Source: Kitasatospora sp. GAS204B (GTDB taxonomy: Bacteria > Actinomycetota > Actinomycetes > Streptomycetales > Streptomycetaceae). Taken from it: 64,000 bases of DNA. Position numbers and translations under genes: made by a program. The stretch lies in assembly GCF_029892155.1 (NCBI RefSeq), contig NZ_JARZAG010000034.1, positions 1-64,000 of the forward strand, read 5' to 3'. The notes under the pieces were generated by a model. That model was not told the DNA's origin. It saw nothing but the letters and a program-made list of their open reading frames with translations, and searched no databases. Shown in pieces: positions 32,581 through 41,321 of the stretch. Positions within the stretch are counted from its first letter, which is position 1, and each line of letters begins with the position of its first letter.

Positions 32581-32613
32581 CCAGCCCAACACGAAAGCAC
32601 GAGAGGCAGCGGC

Positions 32614-33486
32614 ATGAGCACGCTCTCCACTTCGCTTCCCGGTGGCGCCTGGACCCTGGGCGACCTGACCGTCACCCGGTTCGGCTACGGCGCCATGCAA
32701 CTCGCCGGCCCCGGGGTCATGGGGCCGCCCGCCGACCACGACGGAGCACTCGCCGTCCTCCGTGCGGCCGTCGACCTCGGAATCACCCACATCGACACCA
32801 GCAACGCCTACGGGCCGAGCATCACCAACCAGCTGATCCGCGAAGCGCTGCACCCATACCCCGAATCGCTGCACATCGTGACCAAGGTCGGCGCGACCCG
32901 CGACCCGCAGGGCGGCTGGCCCCTGGCCCGAGACCCGGAAAGCCTGCGCCGCTCCGTCCACGAGAACCTCGAAGCCCTCGGCCTCGAGGTGCTGGACCTG
33001 GTCAACCTCCGGATCGGCAACGCCCAGGGGCCCCAACCCGGCTCGCTCGCCGAGCCGTTCGAGACGCTCGTCGAACTCCAGCGGCAGGGCCTGATCCGGC
33101 ACCTCGGCGTGAGCAACGCGACGGCGCAACAGGTCGCCGAGGCGCAGGCGATCGCGCCGATCGTGTGCGTGCAGAACCTGTACAACCTCGCCTACCGCCA
33201 AGACGACGAGTTGATCGACAGGCTCGCCGCAGCGGGCGTCGCCTACGTGCCCTTCTTCCCGCTCGGCGGCTTCAACCCGCTGCAGTCCTCGGCGCTCTCG
33301 ACCGTAGCCGCCCGCTTGGACACGACTCCGATGTCGGTCGCCCTGGCCTGGCTGCTGCGGCGGTCGCCGAACATCCTGCTGATCCCCGGCACCTCGTCGA
33401 CGGCGCACCTGCGCGAGAACGTCGCCGGCGCGGGACTCACGCTCTCCGACGAGGAACTCGCCGAGCTGGACAGGATCGGCCGCTAA
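32614..33486 (+). CDS. Aldo/keto reductase
   Basis: A 290-residue NADPH-dependent oxidoreductase of the AKR (TIM-barrel) family: VTRFGYGAMQLAGPG, ITHIDTSNAYGPS with the catalytic Asp and Tyr, IVTKVGA with the Lys, LDLVNLRIGNAQ, IRHLGVSNATAQQ and ILLIPGTSSTAHLRENV (cofactor 2'-phosphate region). Reduces carbonyls of unknown physiological identity. The start ATG at 32614 has GAGAGGCAG upstream. Control by the divergent HxlR protein is likely. Confidence 0.9.
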   Translation: MSTLSTSLPGGAWTLGDLTVTRFGYGAMQLAGPGVMGPPADHDGALAVLRAAVDLGITHIDTSNAYGPSITNQLIREALHPYPESLHIVTKVGATRDPQGGWPLARDPESLRRSVHENLEALGLEVLDLVNLRIGNAQGPQPGSLAEPFETLVELQRQGLIRHLGVSNATAQQVAEAQAIAPIVCVQNLYNLAYRQDDELIDRLAAAGVAYVPFFPLGGFNPLQSSALSTVAARLDTTPMSVALAWLLRRSPNILLIPGTSSTAHLRENVAGAGLTLSDEELAELDRIGR

Positions 33487-33499
33487 CGCGTGTCATGAC

Positions 33500-33539
33500 G
33501 AAGCGCCGTCATGCCCTACGAAGAGCATGACGACGCTTC
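33500..33539. terminator. Bidirectional terminator between AKR and OYE genes
   Basis: GAAGCGCCGTCATGC (33500-33514) and GCATGACGACGCTTC (33525-33539) pair over 15 bp with one mismatch, in the 81-bp gap between convergent genes. Confidence 0.75.
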
Positions 33540-33567
33540 CCACCGTGCGGACAGGCCGCTTCCGGCG

Positions 33568-34695
33568 CTAGCTCAGCGTCTTCAGCGCCGCCGCGTCGTA
33601 CGGCGCCAGCTCCTCGAACCGCTCCCCCAGCACCTTCGCCGCCCAGTGCGGGTCCTGGAGCAGGGCGCGGCCGACGGCGACCAGGTCGAACTCGTCGCGC
33701 TCCATGCGGTCGAGGAGGTTGTCGATGCCCAGGACCGGGGCGCCCTCGCCCTGGAAGCCGCGGAGGAAGTCTCCGTCGAGGCCGACCGAACCGACGGTGA
33801 TGGTGGGCTTGCCGGTGAGCTTCTTGGTCCAGCCCGCCAGGTTCAGGTCCGAGCCCTCGAACTCCGGGAGCCAGTAGCGGCGGGTGGAGGCGTGGAAGGC
33901 GTCGACGCCGGCCGCGACGAGCGGGGCCAGGATCGCCTCCAGCTCCTCGGGGGTCTCGGCGAGCCTGGCGTCGTAGGCCTCCTGCTTCCACTGCGAGTAG
34001 CGGAAGATCACCGGGAACTCGGCCGAGACGCGCTCGCGGACCGCGGCCACGATCTCCGCCGCGAACTTCGTCCGGGCCACGGAGTCGCCGCCGTAGGCGT
34101 CGGTGCGGCGGTTCGTCCCCGCCCACAGGAACTGGTCGATGAGGTAGCCGTGGGCGCCGTGCAGCTCGACACCGTCGAAGCCGATGCGCTCGGCGTCCGC
34201 GGCGGCCTCGGCGAACGCGCCGATGACGTCGTCCAGATCGCTCCGGGTCATCGCCGTGCCGGCGCCCTCGGTGCCGTCGACGCGGATGCCGGAGGGGCCG
34301 ACGGCCGGGGCGTCGGCGTAGGGCGGCTCGCCCTGCTTGCGCACCATGCCGATGTGCCACAGCTGCGGCACGATCGTGCCGCCCGCCGCGTGCACGTCCT
34401 CGGCGACCTTCGCCCACCCGGCCAGCTGCTCCTCCCCGTGGAACCGCGGCACCCGGTCGCTCTGCCCGGCCGACTCGTGGCCGACGTAGGTCCCCTCGGT
34501 GACGATCAGGCCCACACCTGCGGCGGCGCGACGGGCGTAGTACGACCGCACGTCCTCACCCGGGACGCCGCCCGGGGAGAACATGCGCGTCATCGGAGCC
34601 ATCACGATGCGGTTCGGGACGGTCAGGCCGTTCAGCGCGACCGGCCGGGAGAGGATCTCGGCCGAGCGGGAGACGGAGGACGCGGGGACGGTCAC
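33568..34695 (-). CDS. Old Yellow Enzyme-family alkene reductase
   Basis: A 375-residue FMN TIM-barrel: LTVPNRIVMAPMTRMFSPGG, GLIVTEGTYVGHESAG, PQLWHIGMVRK, GFDGVELHGAHGYLIDQFLW (substrate-proton His/Asn region), RTKFAAEIVAAVRE and VAVGRALLQDPHWAAKV. OYE enzymes reduce activated C=C bonds with NADPH. GTG at 34695 follows GAGGAG. It is divergent from a LysR regulator, with a 9-bp-arm dyad in between, which probably controls it. Confidence 0.9.
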   Translation of the reverse strand: MTVPASSVSRSAEILSRPVALNGLTVPNRIVMAPMTRMFSPGGVPGEDVRSYYARRAAAGVGLIVTEGTYVGHESAGQSDRVPRFHGEEQLAGWAKVAEDVHAAGGTIVPQLWHIGMVRKQGEPPYADAPAVGPSGIRVDGTEGAGTAMTRSDLDDVIGAFAEAAADAERIGFDGVELHGAHGYLIDQFLWAGTNRRTDAYGGDSVARTKFAAEIVAAVRERVSAEFPVIFRYSQWKQEAYDARLAETPEELEAILAPLVAAGVDAFHASTRRYWLPEFEGSDLNLAGWTKKLTGKPTITVGSVGLDGDFLRGFQGEGAPVLGIDNLLDRMERDEFDLVAVGRALLQDPHWAAKVLGERFEELAPYDAAALKTLS

Positions 34696-34725
34696 GGGGG
34701 TGCTCCTCGGAGGTGCCAGACGGTG

Positions 34726-34750
34726 TGCACGCGTGCATTGAACGCGTGCA
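34726..34750. promoter_or_regulatory. Operator candidate between LysR and OYE genes
   Basis: TGCACGCGT (34726-34734) and ACGCGTGCA (34742-34750) form a perfect 9-bp dyad with a 7-bp spacer, close to the OYE start and 170 bp before the LysR gene. Confidence 0.5.
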
Positions 34751-34920
34751 GGTGCCAACCGTTCCGGCGGTCGCGGCATTTCGCCCAGGTGGCGAACCGC
34801 CCTGTGATCCCGGACACGCGCCTCGCGCCAGGGGTTTCGCGCTGCCGCAGCCGGAGACGGAGCGGGAGGTGCACCCGGCGGTGATGGCGCCGGTCGTGGC
34901 AGCCGTGATGCGATGGACGC

Positions 34921-35820
34921 ATGGAACTGCGGGAGATGCGTGCGTTCGTGGCGGTCGTCGAGGAGGGCGGCCTGTCCGCGGCGGCGCGCCGGCTGCACAT
35001 CAGCCAGCCGGCGCTGTCCCAGACCGTGGTCGGCCTCGAGCGCGAGTTCGGTGTTCAGCTGCTGGTCCGCAGCAGCACCGGAGTCCAGCCCACCGACGCC
35101 GGACTGACCCTGCTGACCGAGGCCCGTGCCGTACTGGCCCGCCACGGCCGGGCCGTGGCCGCCATGGCCGCCCACACCGCGGCCGGCGGCAGCGTCCTGC
35201 GCATCGGTATCCCGCTGGAACTGCCCACCGAGCTGCTCTCCCACGCCCTGGCCGACCTCGCCGACGCCTATCCCGTCACCCGGGTCCTGGCCCGCCACCT
35301 GTCGACGTCCGACCAGCTCACCGCGCTGCGCAGCGGCGAACTCGACCTCGGCCTGCTGCGCGAACGCCCCACCGGGCAGGACCTCGACGCGATGCTCGTC
35401 GTAGCGGAGCGCCTCGGCGTGCTGCTGGCCACGGAGTTGGCCGCCAAGCTCGCCGGGCCGGACGGGATCCGCCTGGACGCCCTCACCGGACTGGACTGGG
35501 TCGGCTTCCCGCGTTCCGGCAGTCCCGCCTGGTACGACGCCCTCACCGCCATCCTGCGCAGCCACGGCATCGACCTCGGGCCCGAGCCCCCCACGGGACA
35601 GTCCCTGATCGCCGAGGTGAAACTCGCCGCCGTCGGCGCCGGCCGGGCCTTCACCCTCGCTCCCCCTGACTGGTCCCAACCCCTGCCCGCGACCGTCACC
35701 TGGTCGCCGCTGGTCGGCCACCCCCTCGTGCGGCGCACGTGGGCGGTCTGGCCCGCCGGCTCGCACCGGCGCGACCTCGGCCACCTGATCGCGGCCCTGG
35801 AGCAGCCCCAGGAGGCCTGA
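34921..35820 (+). CDS. LysR-family transcriptional regulator
   Basis: A 299-residue LTTR. HTH at residues 1-60 (MRAFVAVVEEGGLSAAARRL, HISQPALSQTVVGLEREFGV, LLVRSSTGVQPTDAG). The effector domain follows (LRIGIPLELPTELLSHAL, SGELDLGLLRERPTG). ATG 34921. Being divergent from the Old Yellow Enzyme gene, it is the likely regulator of it. Effector unknown. Confidence 0.9.
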   Translation: MELREMRAFVAVVEEGGLSAAARRLHISQPALSQTVVGLEREFGVQLLVRSSTGVQPTDAGLTLLTEARAVLARHGRAVAAMAAHTAAGGSVLRIGIPLELPTELLSHALADLADAYPVTRVLARHLSTSDQLTALRSGELDLGLLRERPTGQDLDAMLVVAERLGVLLATELAAKLAGPDGIRLDALTGLDWVGFPRSGSPAWYDALTAILRSHGIDLGPEPPTGQSLIAEVKLAAVGAGRAFTLAPPDWSQPLPATVTWSPLVGHPLVRRTWAVWPAGSHRRDLGHLIAALEQPQEA

Positions 35821-36021
35821 GCCTGGCAGCCGTGGGGCGGTGAAAGCCAGGTCAGCGACCTCAAAGTGGCAGTTATGAGGGGTATAGGCCGGGCGTCTGA
35901 CCGCTGGGGAAGTGCTCGGCAGCTCTGCGCCTTACATCTCCCGGGTCGAGTCGCCACCGCTACGGAGCGGCTGGGCCGGCAGGCCCTTCACGGGCACACA
36001 CAGAGCTGGGAGCGGGTAGTG

Positions 36022-36765
36022 ATGTCAGAGCTTTCTGGTACTTCGGTGCTGGTCACAGGCGGGACCAGCGGTATCGGCCGGGCGACCGCGCTGGCGCTCG
36101 CCGGGCTCGGAGCGACCGTCGTGGTGTCGGGCCGCGATGTCGAGCGCGGCAAGAGGGTCGTCCAGGAGATCGAGGCGGCCGGCGGTGCGGGTCACTTCGT
36201 AGCGGCCGACCTGCGGGGCGAGGCTTCCGCCCGCGCGCTGGCCCGGCAGGCCAGTGCGCTCGTCGGGCAGATCGACGTCCTGGTCAACAACGCCGGCGCC
36301 TTCCCGTTCGGACCGACCGCCGACGTCACCGAGGCCGACTTCGACGCGGTGTACGGGCTGAACGTGAAGGCGCCGTACTTCCTGGTCGCCGAGCTCGCCC
36401 CCGCCATGGCCGAGCGCGGTCGTGGCGCGATCGTCAACGTCACCACGATGGTCGCGGAGTACGGCGCGGACGGCATGAGCCTGTACGGGTCGAGCAAGGC
36501 CGCCCTGGTCCTGCTGACGAAGGCATGGGCGGCGGAGTTCGGCCCGCGCGGAGTGCGGGTGAACGCGGTCAGTCCGGGCCCCACCGCGACCGAGGGAACC
36601 GCCGGGATGCCCGAAGCCCTGGACGCCCTCGCCGCCCAGGCCCCGGCCCACCGACCGGGAACCGCACAGGAGGTGGCCGAGGCCATCGTCTACCTGGCCA
36701 CCGACCGGTCCAGCTTCGTGCATGGTGCCGTGCTGCCGGTCGACGGCGGACGCATCGCCGTCTGA
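36022..36765 (+). CDS. Short-chain dehydrogenase/reductase (SDR)
   Basis: A 247-residue classical SDR: TGGTSGIGRATALAL (cofactor Gly motif), DLRGEASAR, VNNAGAFPFGP, IVNVTTMVAEYG, active-site Ser/Tyr/Lys in YGSSKAALV (YxxxK), and SPGPTATEGTAG. The C-terminal VDGG is also present. Likely NADPH-dependent by the RD after strand 2 (VSGRD). The region before it (35821-36021) has no gene. ATG 36022. Confidence 0.9.
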   Translation: MSELSGTSVLVTGGTSGIGRATALALAGLGATVVVSGRDVERGKRVVQEIEAAGGAGHFVAADLRGEASARALARQASALVGQIDVLVNNAGAFPFGPTADVTEADFDAVYGLNVKAPYFLVAELAPAMAERGRGAIVNVTTMVAEYGADGMSLYGSSKAALVLLTKAWAAEFGPRGVRVNAVSPGPTATEGTAGMPEALDALAAQAPAHRPGTAQEVAEAIVYLATDRSSFVHGAVLPVDGGRIAV

Positions 36766-36783
36766 CACCCCCCTCGCCGCGGC

Positions 36784-36812
36784 CTGCGTGGGAGCGTACG
36801 AGCCCCACGCAG
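36784..36812 (+). terminator. Terminator after the SDR gene
   Basis: CTGCGTGGG and CCCACGCAG form a 9-bp stem with an 11-base loop, 19 bp past the SDR stop. Confidence 0.5.
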
Positions 36813-36820
36813 ACCACGGC

Positions 36821-36850
36821 GAGCACCGGTGAGCACCGGTGAGCACCGGC
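36821..36850. repeat. 10-bp tandem repeat, three copies
   Basis: GAGCACCGGT at 36821 and 36831, followed by GAGCACCGGC at 36841. It is directly next to a 10-bp-stem hairpin (GAGCGACCCG/CGGGTCGCTC, 36852-36877), which is the probable terminator of the VOC gene on the minus strand. Confidence 0.75.
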
Positions 36851-36851
36851 G

Positions 36852-36877
36852 GAGCGACCCGATGCCACGGGTCGCTC
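36852..36877 (-). terminator. Terminator after the VOC gene
   Basis: GAGCGACCCG (36852-36861) and CGGGTCGCTC (36868-36877), perfect 10-bp stem and 6-base loop, 17 bp beyond the stop of the minus-strand VOC gene. Confidence 0.6.
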
Positions 36878-36894
36878 TCCTCCCTGAGGGGTGC

Positions 36895-37281
36895 TCAGTT
36901 GCCGGTGGTGTCGGAAGTGTCGGCGGCGAGACAGAACGGGTGGCCCTCCGGGTCGGTGAGGACGACCCACCCGCCGTCGCCCGGCTGGAACTCGGGCCGG
37001 GAAGCTCCGAAGCCGAGCAGTTCCTCGGTCGCGCCGTCCAGGTCGGTGACGGTGAAGTCGAGGTGCACGTACTTGGCGCCGTCGGGCCAGCCCGGCGCCC
37101 GGTAACCCTCGACGCGGACGAAGGCGAGCTGGACCGGGGTGCTGTCGCCGTCGCCCAGCGACACGAAGTCCTGCTCGCTGCAGGTGATTTCCCACCCGGT
37201 GGCCTTCTGGTAGAACGCGGCGAGCGCGACCGGATCTGCGCAGTCGAGGACGACAGTGCTGAGCTGCTTGAGAACGGGCAT
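36895..37281 (-). CDS. Glyoxalase/VOC-superfamily protein
   Basis: A 128-residue VOC protein with two beta-alpha-beta-beta-beta units: STVVLDCADPVALAAFYQKA, WEITCSEQDFVSLGDG, and VHLDFTVTDLDGATEELLGF, PEFQPGDGGWVVLTDPEGHP, FCLAADTS. The second module has the DPEGHPF end typical of the group. It is divergent from an AraC regulator, which presumably controls it. Ligand unknown; relatives include resistance binding proteins and glyoxalases. Confidence 0.85.
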   Translation of the reverse strand: MPVLKQLSTVVLDCADPVALAAFYQKATGWEITCSEQDFVSLGDGDSTPVQLAFVRVEGYRAPGWPDGAKYVHLDFTVTDLDGATEELLGFGASRPEFQPGDGGWVVLTDPEGHPFCLAADTSDTTGN

Positions 37282-37420
37282 GCCGATGACTCCTGAATGT
37301 CGGTACTGGCGAAGCACGAAGGGAACGGCCCCTCGCACGTCGCCAGCATGCTTTCGGCGGCAGGCCGGCGTCTTGAACATCCTTGCGCGGCTGTCAGACC
37401 CGCCACGTAGCGTTCGACGG

Positions 37421-38236
37421 GTGCTCACCGCCGTTCCTGTCGCCACGTGTCCCGACTTCGGCATCAGCGCGGTGGCCTGCCGCGACGACCACGCTCGCTG
37501 GTCGATGCCGGAAGTCCGCAGCGACTACCGCGTGGTGCTCGTGCGCCGAGGCCGGTTCCGCAGGATGGCCGCCGGCGTGCCCGCCGACATCGACGCGACC
37601 CTGGCCTACGTGGGGGCCCCGGGCGAGGAGGAGTGCTTCGCCCATCCCGCCGGCGGCGATGTCTGCACCGCGATCAGCGTGACGCCGAAGCTGTGGCGCT
37701 CCCTGGCCGGGGACGTCGCGGGCCCGGTCGCGCACACGGTCTACGTCGACCCGCGCCTGGACCTGGCCCACCGCCGGCTGCTCGCCGCCGCGGACCTGGG
37801 TGATGTCGACTACGCGCTCTCCGAGGAGCTGCTGGCTCGCCTGTCGACCGCCATCGGCCGGACGGTGACCGGACGAACACCGATCACCGCAGCGTGCGCC
37901 CGACCCGACCCGGGCCTCGTGACAGCCGCCCGCGAGGCGATCATCGAAGGAGACCCGGCCTCCGACACGCTGTTCTCGCTGGCCGAGTTGCTCGGCGTCT
38001 CTCCCTACCGGCTGAGCCGGGCGTTCCCGCACGAACTCGGTGTGTCGGTGACTCGCTACCGCCACCGCGTCCGGATCGGCAGGGCCCTCGACCGCCTGGC
38101 GGCCGGCGAACGGAGTCTCAGCACCCTCGCCGCCGACCTCGGTTACGCCGACCAGGCCCATCTGACCCGGACGATGCGCCAGCACCTGGGCCACACGCCG
38201 ACGGCGGTGCGACGGCTCCTGGCGTCCGCACCCTGA
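37421..38236 (+). CDS. AraC-family transcriptional regulator
   Basis: A 271-residue regulator. An N-terminal cupin-like sensing domain (YRVVLVRRGRFRRMAAG) is followed by a C-terminal double HTH: FSLAELLGVSPYRLSRAFPH, GVSVTRYRHRVRIGRALDRL, LSTLAADLGYADQAHLTRTM. GTG 37421 is chosen; the upstream frame crosses the divergent VOC promoter. The 38237-38463 gap after it holds no gene I can support, although a short open frame is present. Confidence 0.85.
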   Translation: MLTAVPVATCPDFGISAVACRDDHARWSMPEVRSDYRVVLVRRGRFRRMAAGVPADIDATLAYVGAPGEEECFAHPAGGDVCTAISVTPKLWRSLAGDVAGPVAHTVYVDPRLDLAHRRLLAAADLGDVDYALSEELLARLSTAIGRTVTGRTPITAACARPDPGLVTAAREAIIEGDPASDTLFSLAELLGVSPYRLSRAFPHELGVSVTRYRHRVRIGRALDRLAAGERSLSTLAADLGYADQAHLTRTMRQHLGHTPTAVRRLLASAP

Positions 38237-38463
38237 CCGGGCCCAGCTCGGCTGGGTGCGGCCGACCGAGACGGAGAACGACGAGTGCGAGTCCCAGCTC
38301 GGGCCCGCAGGTCGCGGTTGCCCGGACGGGCAGAAGATCACCGCACTCCGTCAGGGAGCCGTCAAGGCCGCTGGGCGGGAGCTGTGAGCGGCCCTAGCCT
38401 CCGAAGAACCGTCTCTCCTCCGCAGACGAACGTCACCACACCGAATGATCGGGGCACTTCAGC

Positions 38464-39744
38464 ATGCGCGCTTCCTCCCGTCGGACGACCACGCTCACCC
38501 AACGCGTCGCCGCCGGCACTCTCCTGTCGGCCCTGGCCGTGACCGGGCTGATGGCCGTGCCGCAGCAGGCTTCGGCCTACGACTGCTCAGGGCAGGACAG
38601 CGTGGGCGGTGGCAACTGCGACTCGGCCCTGATCAACTCGATCGGTGCCATGATCGGAGGCTTCCGCAGCGCGGCCCTCACCGCGCAGGCCGACAACGCA
38701 GCATTCACCCAGGGGATGGCCGGCCAGCTGAGCGCTGCGGCACCCGGTTACAACATCATGGTGTTCAAGTACGACGGAACCGACCTCTACAGCAGCGGCC
38801 CCGTGTTCCACAACCCCTACGTGGCGGACATGAACGGGGTGCTGGTCGACACCACCGTCAAGCTGGAGCACCACGACTCGGAGGGCGGCCCGACCGGTTA
38901 CGACGACTTCCGGATCTGGGTCTTCTCGGGTGACTCGACCTTCACCAACAACGGTGACGGCGGCTACGGGAACTGGGCGTTCGTCGGCAACGACTCCGAC
39001 CGGACCGTGACCAACAGCAGGCCGTGCGTGCGGATCACCTGTACCGACAGCCAGCGGATCATCCACTTCCCCGCCCGCGAGATCACGACGCCGGCGGCCA
39101 ACGCGGGCGACCCCAACACCGGCACCCCCGCGACCCCGAGCATCCCCGCCAACCCCGGTACGACCCCGGGCGTCAACGTGGGCGGCAACCCCACCCCCGG
39201 CATCCCCGCCAACCCCGGCACTACCCCCGGCGTCAACGTGGGCGGCAACCCCACCCCCGGCATCCCCGCCAACCCCGGTACGACCCCGGGCGTCAACGTG
39301 GGCGGCAACCCCACCCCCGGCATCCCGGCGCACCAGGGTGGCGGTAGCGGTGGTGGTGGCACCATCGCCGGTCTGGTCTACCCCAAGGTGAAGACCGGCC
39401 AGGGCCCGGTCGTCACCGGGTCCGCCTCGGGTCCCTCGATCCTCGCTGGCAACAGCGGTGCCAAGAACTCCGGTTGGCAGTTCACCTCGGTGGGCGACGG
39501 CCGCTACGAGATCACCAGTGCCGTGTCCGGCCTCGCGCTGACCGAGAACACCAAGACCTACGACGCCGACGCCAAACCGTGGACCGGCGCCGGCGAGCAG
39601 AAGTGGCAGCTCGTCAGCCAGGGCGGCGGCCAGTACCAGATCCGGATCACCGACCAGGACTGCCTGACCTACGACGAGGACGCCAAGGCCCTGGGCGTCT
39701 GGACCTGCAACAACGCCTGGAACCAGCAGTGGAAGCTCCAGTAG
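38464..39744 (+). CDS. Secreted protein with 20-residue repeats and lectin-like C-terminus
   Basis: A 426-residue secreted protein. Signal peptide: LSALAVTGLMAVPQQASA. Residues about 40-210 form an unrecognised domain with paired Cys (YDCSGQ, GGNCDS, CVRITC). Then three 20-residue repeats (like NPTPGIPANPGTTPGVNVGG) with Pro/Gly, a Gly-rich hinge, and a C-terminal RICIN-like trefoil unit (about residues 330-426) with repeated W/Q marks: GWQFTSVGDGRYEI, EQKWQLVSQ, NAWNQQWKLQ. A carbohydrate-binding role for the tail is plausible. N-terminal function unknown. Confidence 0.7.
   Translation: MRASSRRTTTLTQRVAAGTLLSALAVTGLMAVPQQASAYDCSGQDSVGGGNCDSALINSIGAMIGGFRSAALTAQADNAAFTQGMAGQLSAAAPGYNIMVFKYDGTDLYSSGPVFHNPYVADMNGVLVDTTVKLEHHDSEGGPTGYDDFRIWVFSGDSTFTNNGDGGYGNWAFVGNDSDRTVTNSRPCVRITCTDSQRIIHFPAREITTPAANAGDPNTGTPATPSIPANPGTTPGVNVGGNPTPGIPANPGTTPGVNVGGNPTPGIPANPGTTPGVNVGGNPTPGIPAHQGGGSGGGGTIAGLVYPKVKTGQGPVVTGSASGPSILAGNSGAKNSGWQFTSVGDGRYEITSAVSGLALTENTKTYDADAKPWTGAGEQKWQLVSQGGGQYQIRITDQDCLTYDEDAKALGVWTCNNAWNQQWKLQ
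39141..39320 (+). repeat. 60-bp tandem repeat, three copies, in a coding sequence
   Basis: Units at 39141-39200, 39201-39260 and 39261-39320 are nearly identical (copies 1 and 3 identical, copy 2 differs in a few silent bases). They encode NPTPGIPANPGTTPGVNVGG. The near-identity at DNA level suggests recent expansion. Confidence 0.9.
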
Positions 39745-39823
39745 GAGCCGGCCTCTGGGCAACTGGCTGCGCTACTCGCGATTAGGTGCGACGTGCTACA
39801 CCTGAATCAATCAAAGGGGCACT

Positions 39824-40978
39824 TTGCACCAACTCAATCTCGGAATCATGGCGCAGTCACGCAAGGAAAACGAGCATCGACTGCCGATCCATCCCGCGCA
39901 CTTCGAGCGGATTGACCTCGACCTCCGTGGACGCATCCACCTCGAGCTGGGCTACGGAGAGAAGTTCGGTGTCTCCGACGAGCAACTGGCCCCCCTCGTC
40001 GCCGGGTTGCTCCCACGGACGGAGCTCATCGCACAGTGCGATGTCGTCCTGCTGGCCAAGCCGATGCCGGAGGATGTCGCCGAGCTGCGCGAGGGGCAGG
40101 TCCTGTGGGGCTGGCCGCACTGCGTCCAGGAGGAGAGGATCACCCAGACGGCCATCGACCGTCGGCTGACGCTCATCGCTTTCGAGGCGATGAACCACTG
40201 GACCAGGGACGGCTCGTTCAACCTGCACGTCTTCCACAAGAACAACGAGCTTGCCGGGTACGCCTCGGTGCTGCACGCCATGCAGCTGCGGGGTTCGACC
40301 GGTGACTACGGCCGACGGTTGCGCGCGGTCGTGATCGGCTTCGGCGCGACGGCCCGCGGGGCCGTCACGGCGTTGAATTCCCTGGGCGTGCACAACGTCG
40401 ACGTGCTCACCGCGCGTGGCGTGACCGCCGTCAGCTCACCGATCCACTCCGCTCGAATCGTCCAGTTCGATCACGACGAGGCGGACGGTACCTCCGACCC
40501 CCGCCGTAGCCACGCCCTGACCGACGAAGGCCGGATCCCACTGGCGGAGTTCCTCTCAGGGCACGACATCATCGTCAACTGCGTCCTCCAGGACACCGGG
40601 GCACCGCTGACCTTCCTGGTCGACGAGGACCTCGACACGCTGGCGCCGGGCACCCTCGTCATCGATGTCTCCTGCGACGAGGGCATGGGATTCAGCTGGG
40701 CACGGCCGACGACCTTCACCGACCCGATGTTCACCGTCGGCGACAACGTGCACTACTACGGCGTGGACCACAGCCCCTCCTACCTGTGGAACGCCGCCAC
40801 CTGGGAGAACAGTGAGGCGCTGATCCCGCACTTGCGCTCGGTCCTCGACGGTCCCAGCAGCTGGGAGGCGGACGAGACCATCCGTCGTGCCATCGAGATC
40901 CGCGAAGGTGCCATCCAGAACCCCGCCGTGCTGGCCTTCCAGCACCGGTCCCCGAACTACCCCCACCTCAAGGTGTAG
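39824..40978 (+). CDS. N5-(carboxyethyl)ornithine synthase-like oxidoreductase
   Basis: A 384-residue protein of the alanine-dehydrogenase/saccharopine-reductase superfamily. The N-terminus (LGIMAQSRKENEHRLPIHPAH) corresponds to the KENExR.P.HP.H pattern of N5-(carboxyethyl)ornithine synthase; a Rossmann core is at RRLRAVVIGFGATARGAVTALNSLGV. The substrate-binding GxxHSPSYLWNAATWENS motif is also present. TTG 39824 is preferred as start since residues before the first ATG (39848) align with family N-termini. The known enzyme condenses pyruvate with an amino acid; the substrate here is unknown. Confidence 0.65.
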   Translation: MHQLNLGIMAQSRKENEHRLPIHPAHFERIDLDLRGRIHLELGYGEKFGVSDEQLAPLVAGLLPRTELIAQCDVVLLAKPMPEDVAELREGQVLWGWPHCVQEERITQTAIDRRLTLIAFEAMNHWTRDGSFNLHVFHKNNELAGYASVLHAMQLRGSTGDYGRRLRAVVIGFGATARGAVTALNSLGVHNVDVLTARGVTAVSSPIHSARIVQFDHDEADGTSDPRRSHALTDEGRIPLAEFLSGHDIIVNCVLQDTGAPLTFLVDEDLDTLAPGTLVIDVSCDEGMGFSWARPTTFTDPMFTVGDNVHYYGVDHSPSYLWNAATWENSEALIPHLRSVLDGPSSWEADETIRRAIEIREGAIQNPAVLAFQHRSPNYPHLKV

Positions 40979-41015
40979 CCACTTCCGGTCGGCTGTCATC
41001 GCTGCGGCCGGCAAC

Positions 41016-41057
41016 GCTCGAAGGCCTCGACCGCAGAAGCGGTCGGGGCCTTCGAGC
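41016..41057 (+). terminator. Terminator after the ornithine-synthase-like gene
   Basis: GCTCGAAGGCC...GACCGC at 41016-41034 pairs with GCGGTC...GGCCTTCGAGC ending 41057, with an AGAA loop. The rest of the gap to 41321 contains nothing I recognise. Confidence 0.75.
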
Positions 41058-41321
41058 TGCTTGGCTCCGGACGGTGCTGGACGGGTCATGCGAGTGACGG
41101 CCGCCGACCAAATCCCGTTCGTCACGGTTGCCACGGGCAAGCATGTCGGCGGTCGCTCACGTGGTTTGGAAGATCGCGGACGACCGAACTGCACCCGGCG
41201 TCGGCCGCCTTGGACCTGGCGACCAACAAGACTCCCTGGACGGTTGGTTGAGAGGCGAGACAGTTCGCTCAACCGCCGGGGAGCCTCATTCGGTCTTCCC
41301 TCGCACCCGACCGCCCGGCCG

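Noticed and set aside
38257-38390. Short plus-strand frame after the AraC gene
   Set aside because: About 43 codons, no ribosome site, no recognisable family; could be a gene remnant but cannot be supported.
39141-39320. Possible CRISPR-like array
   Set aside because: The repeats are contiguous without spacers, in frame, and encode a Pro/Gly linker.
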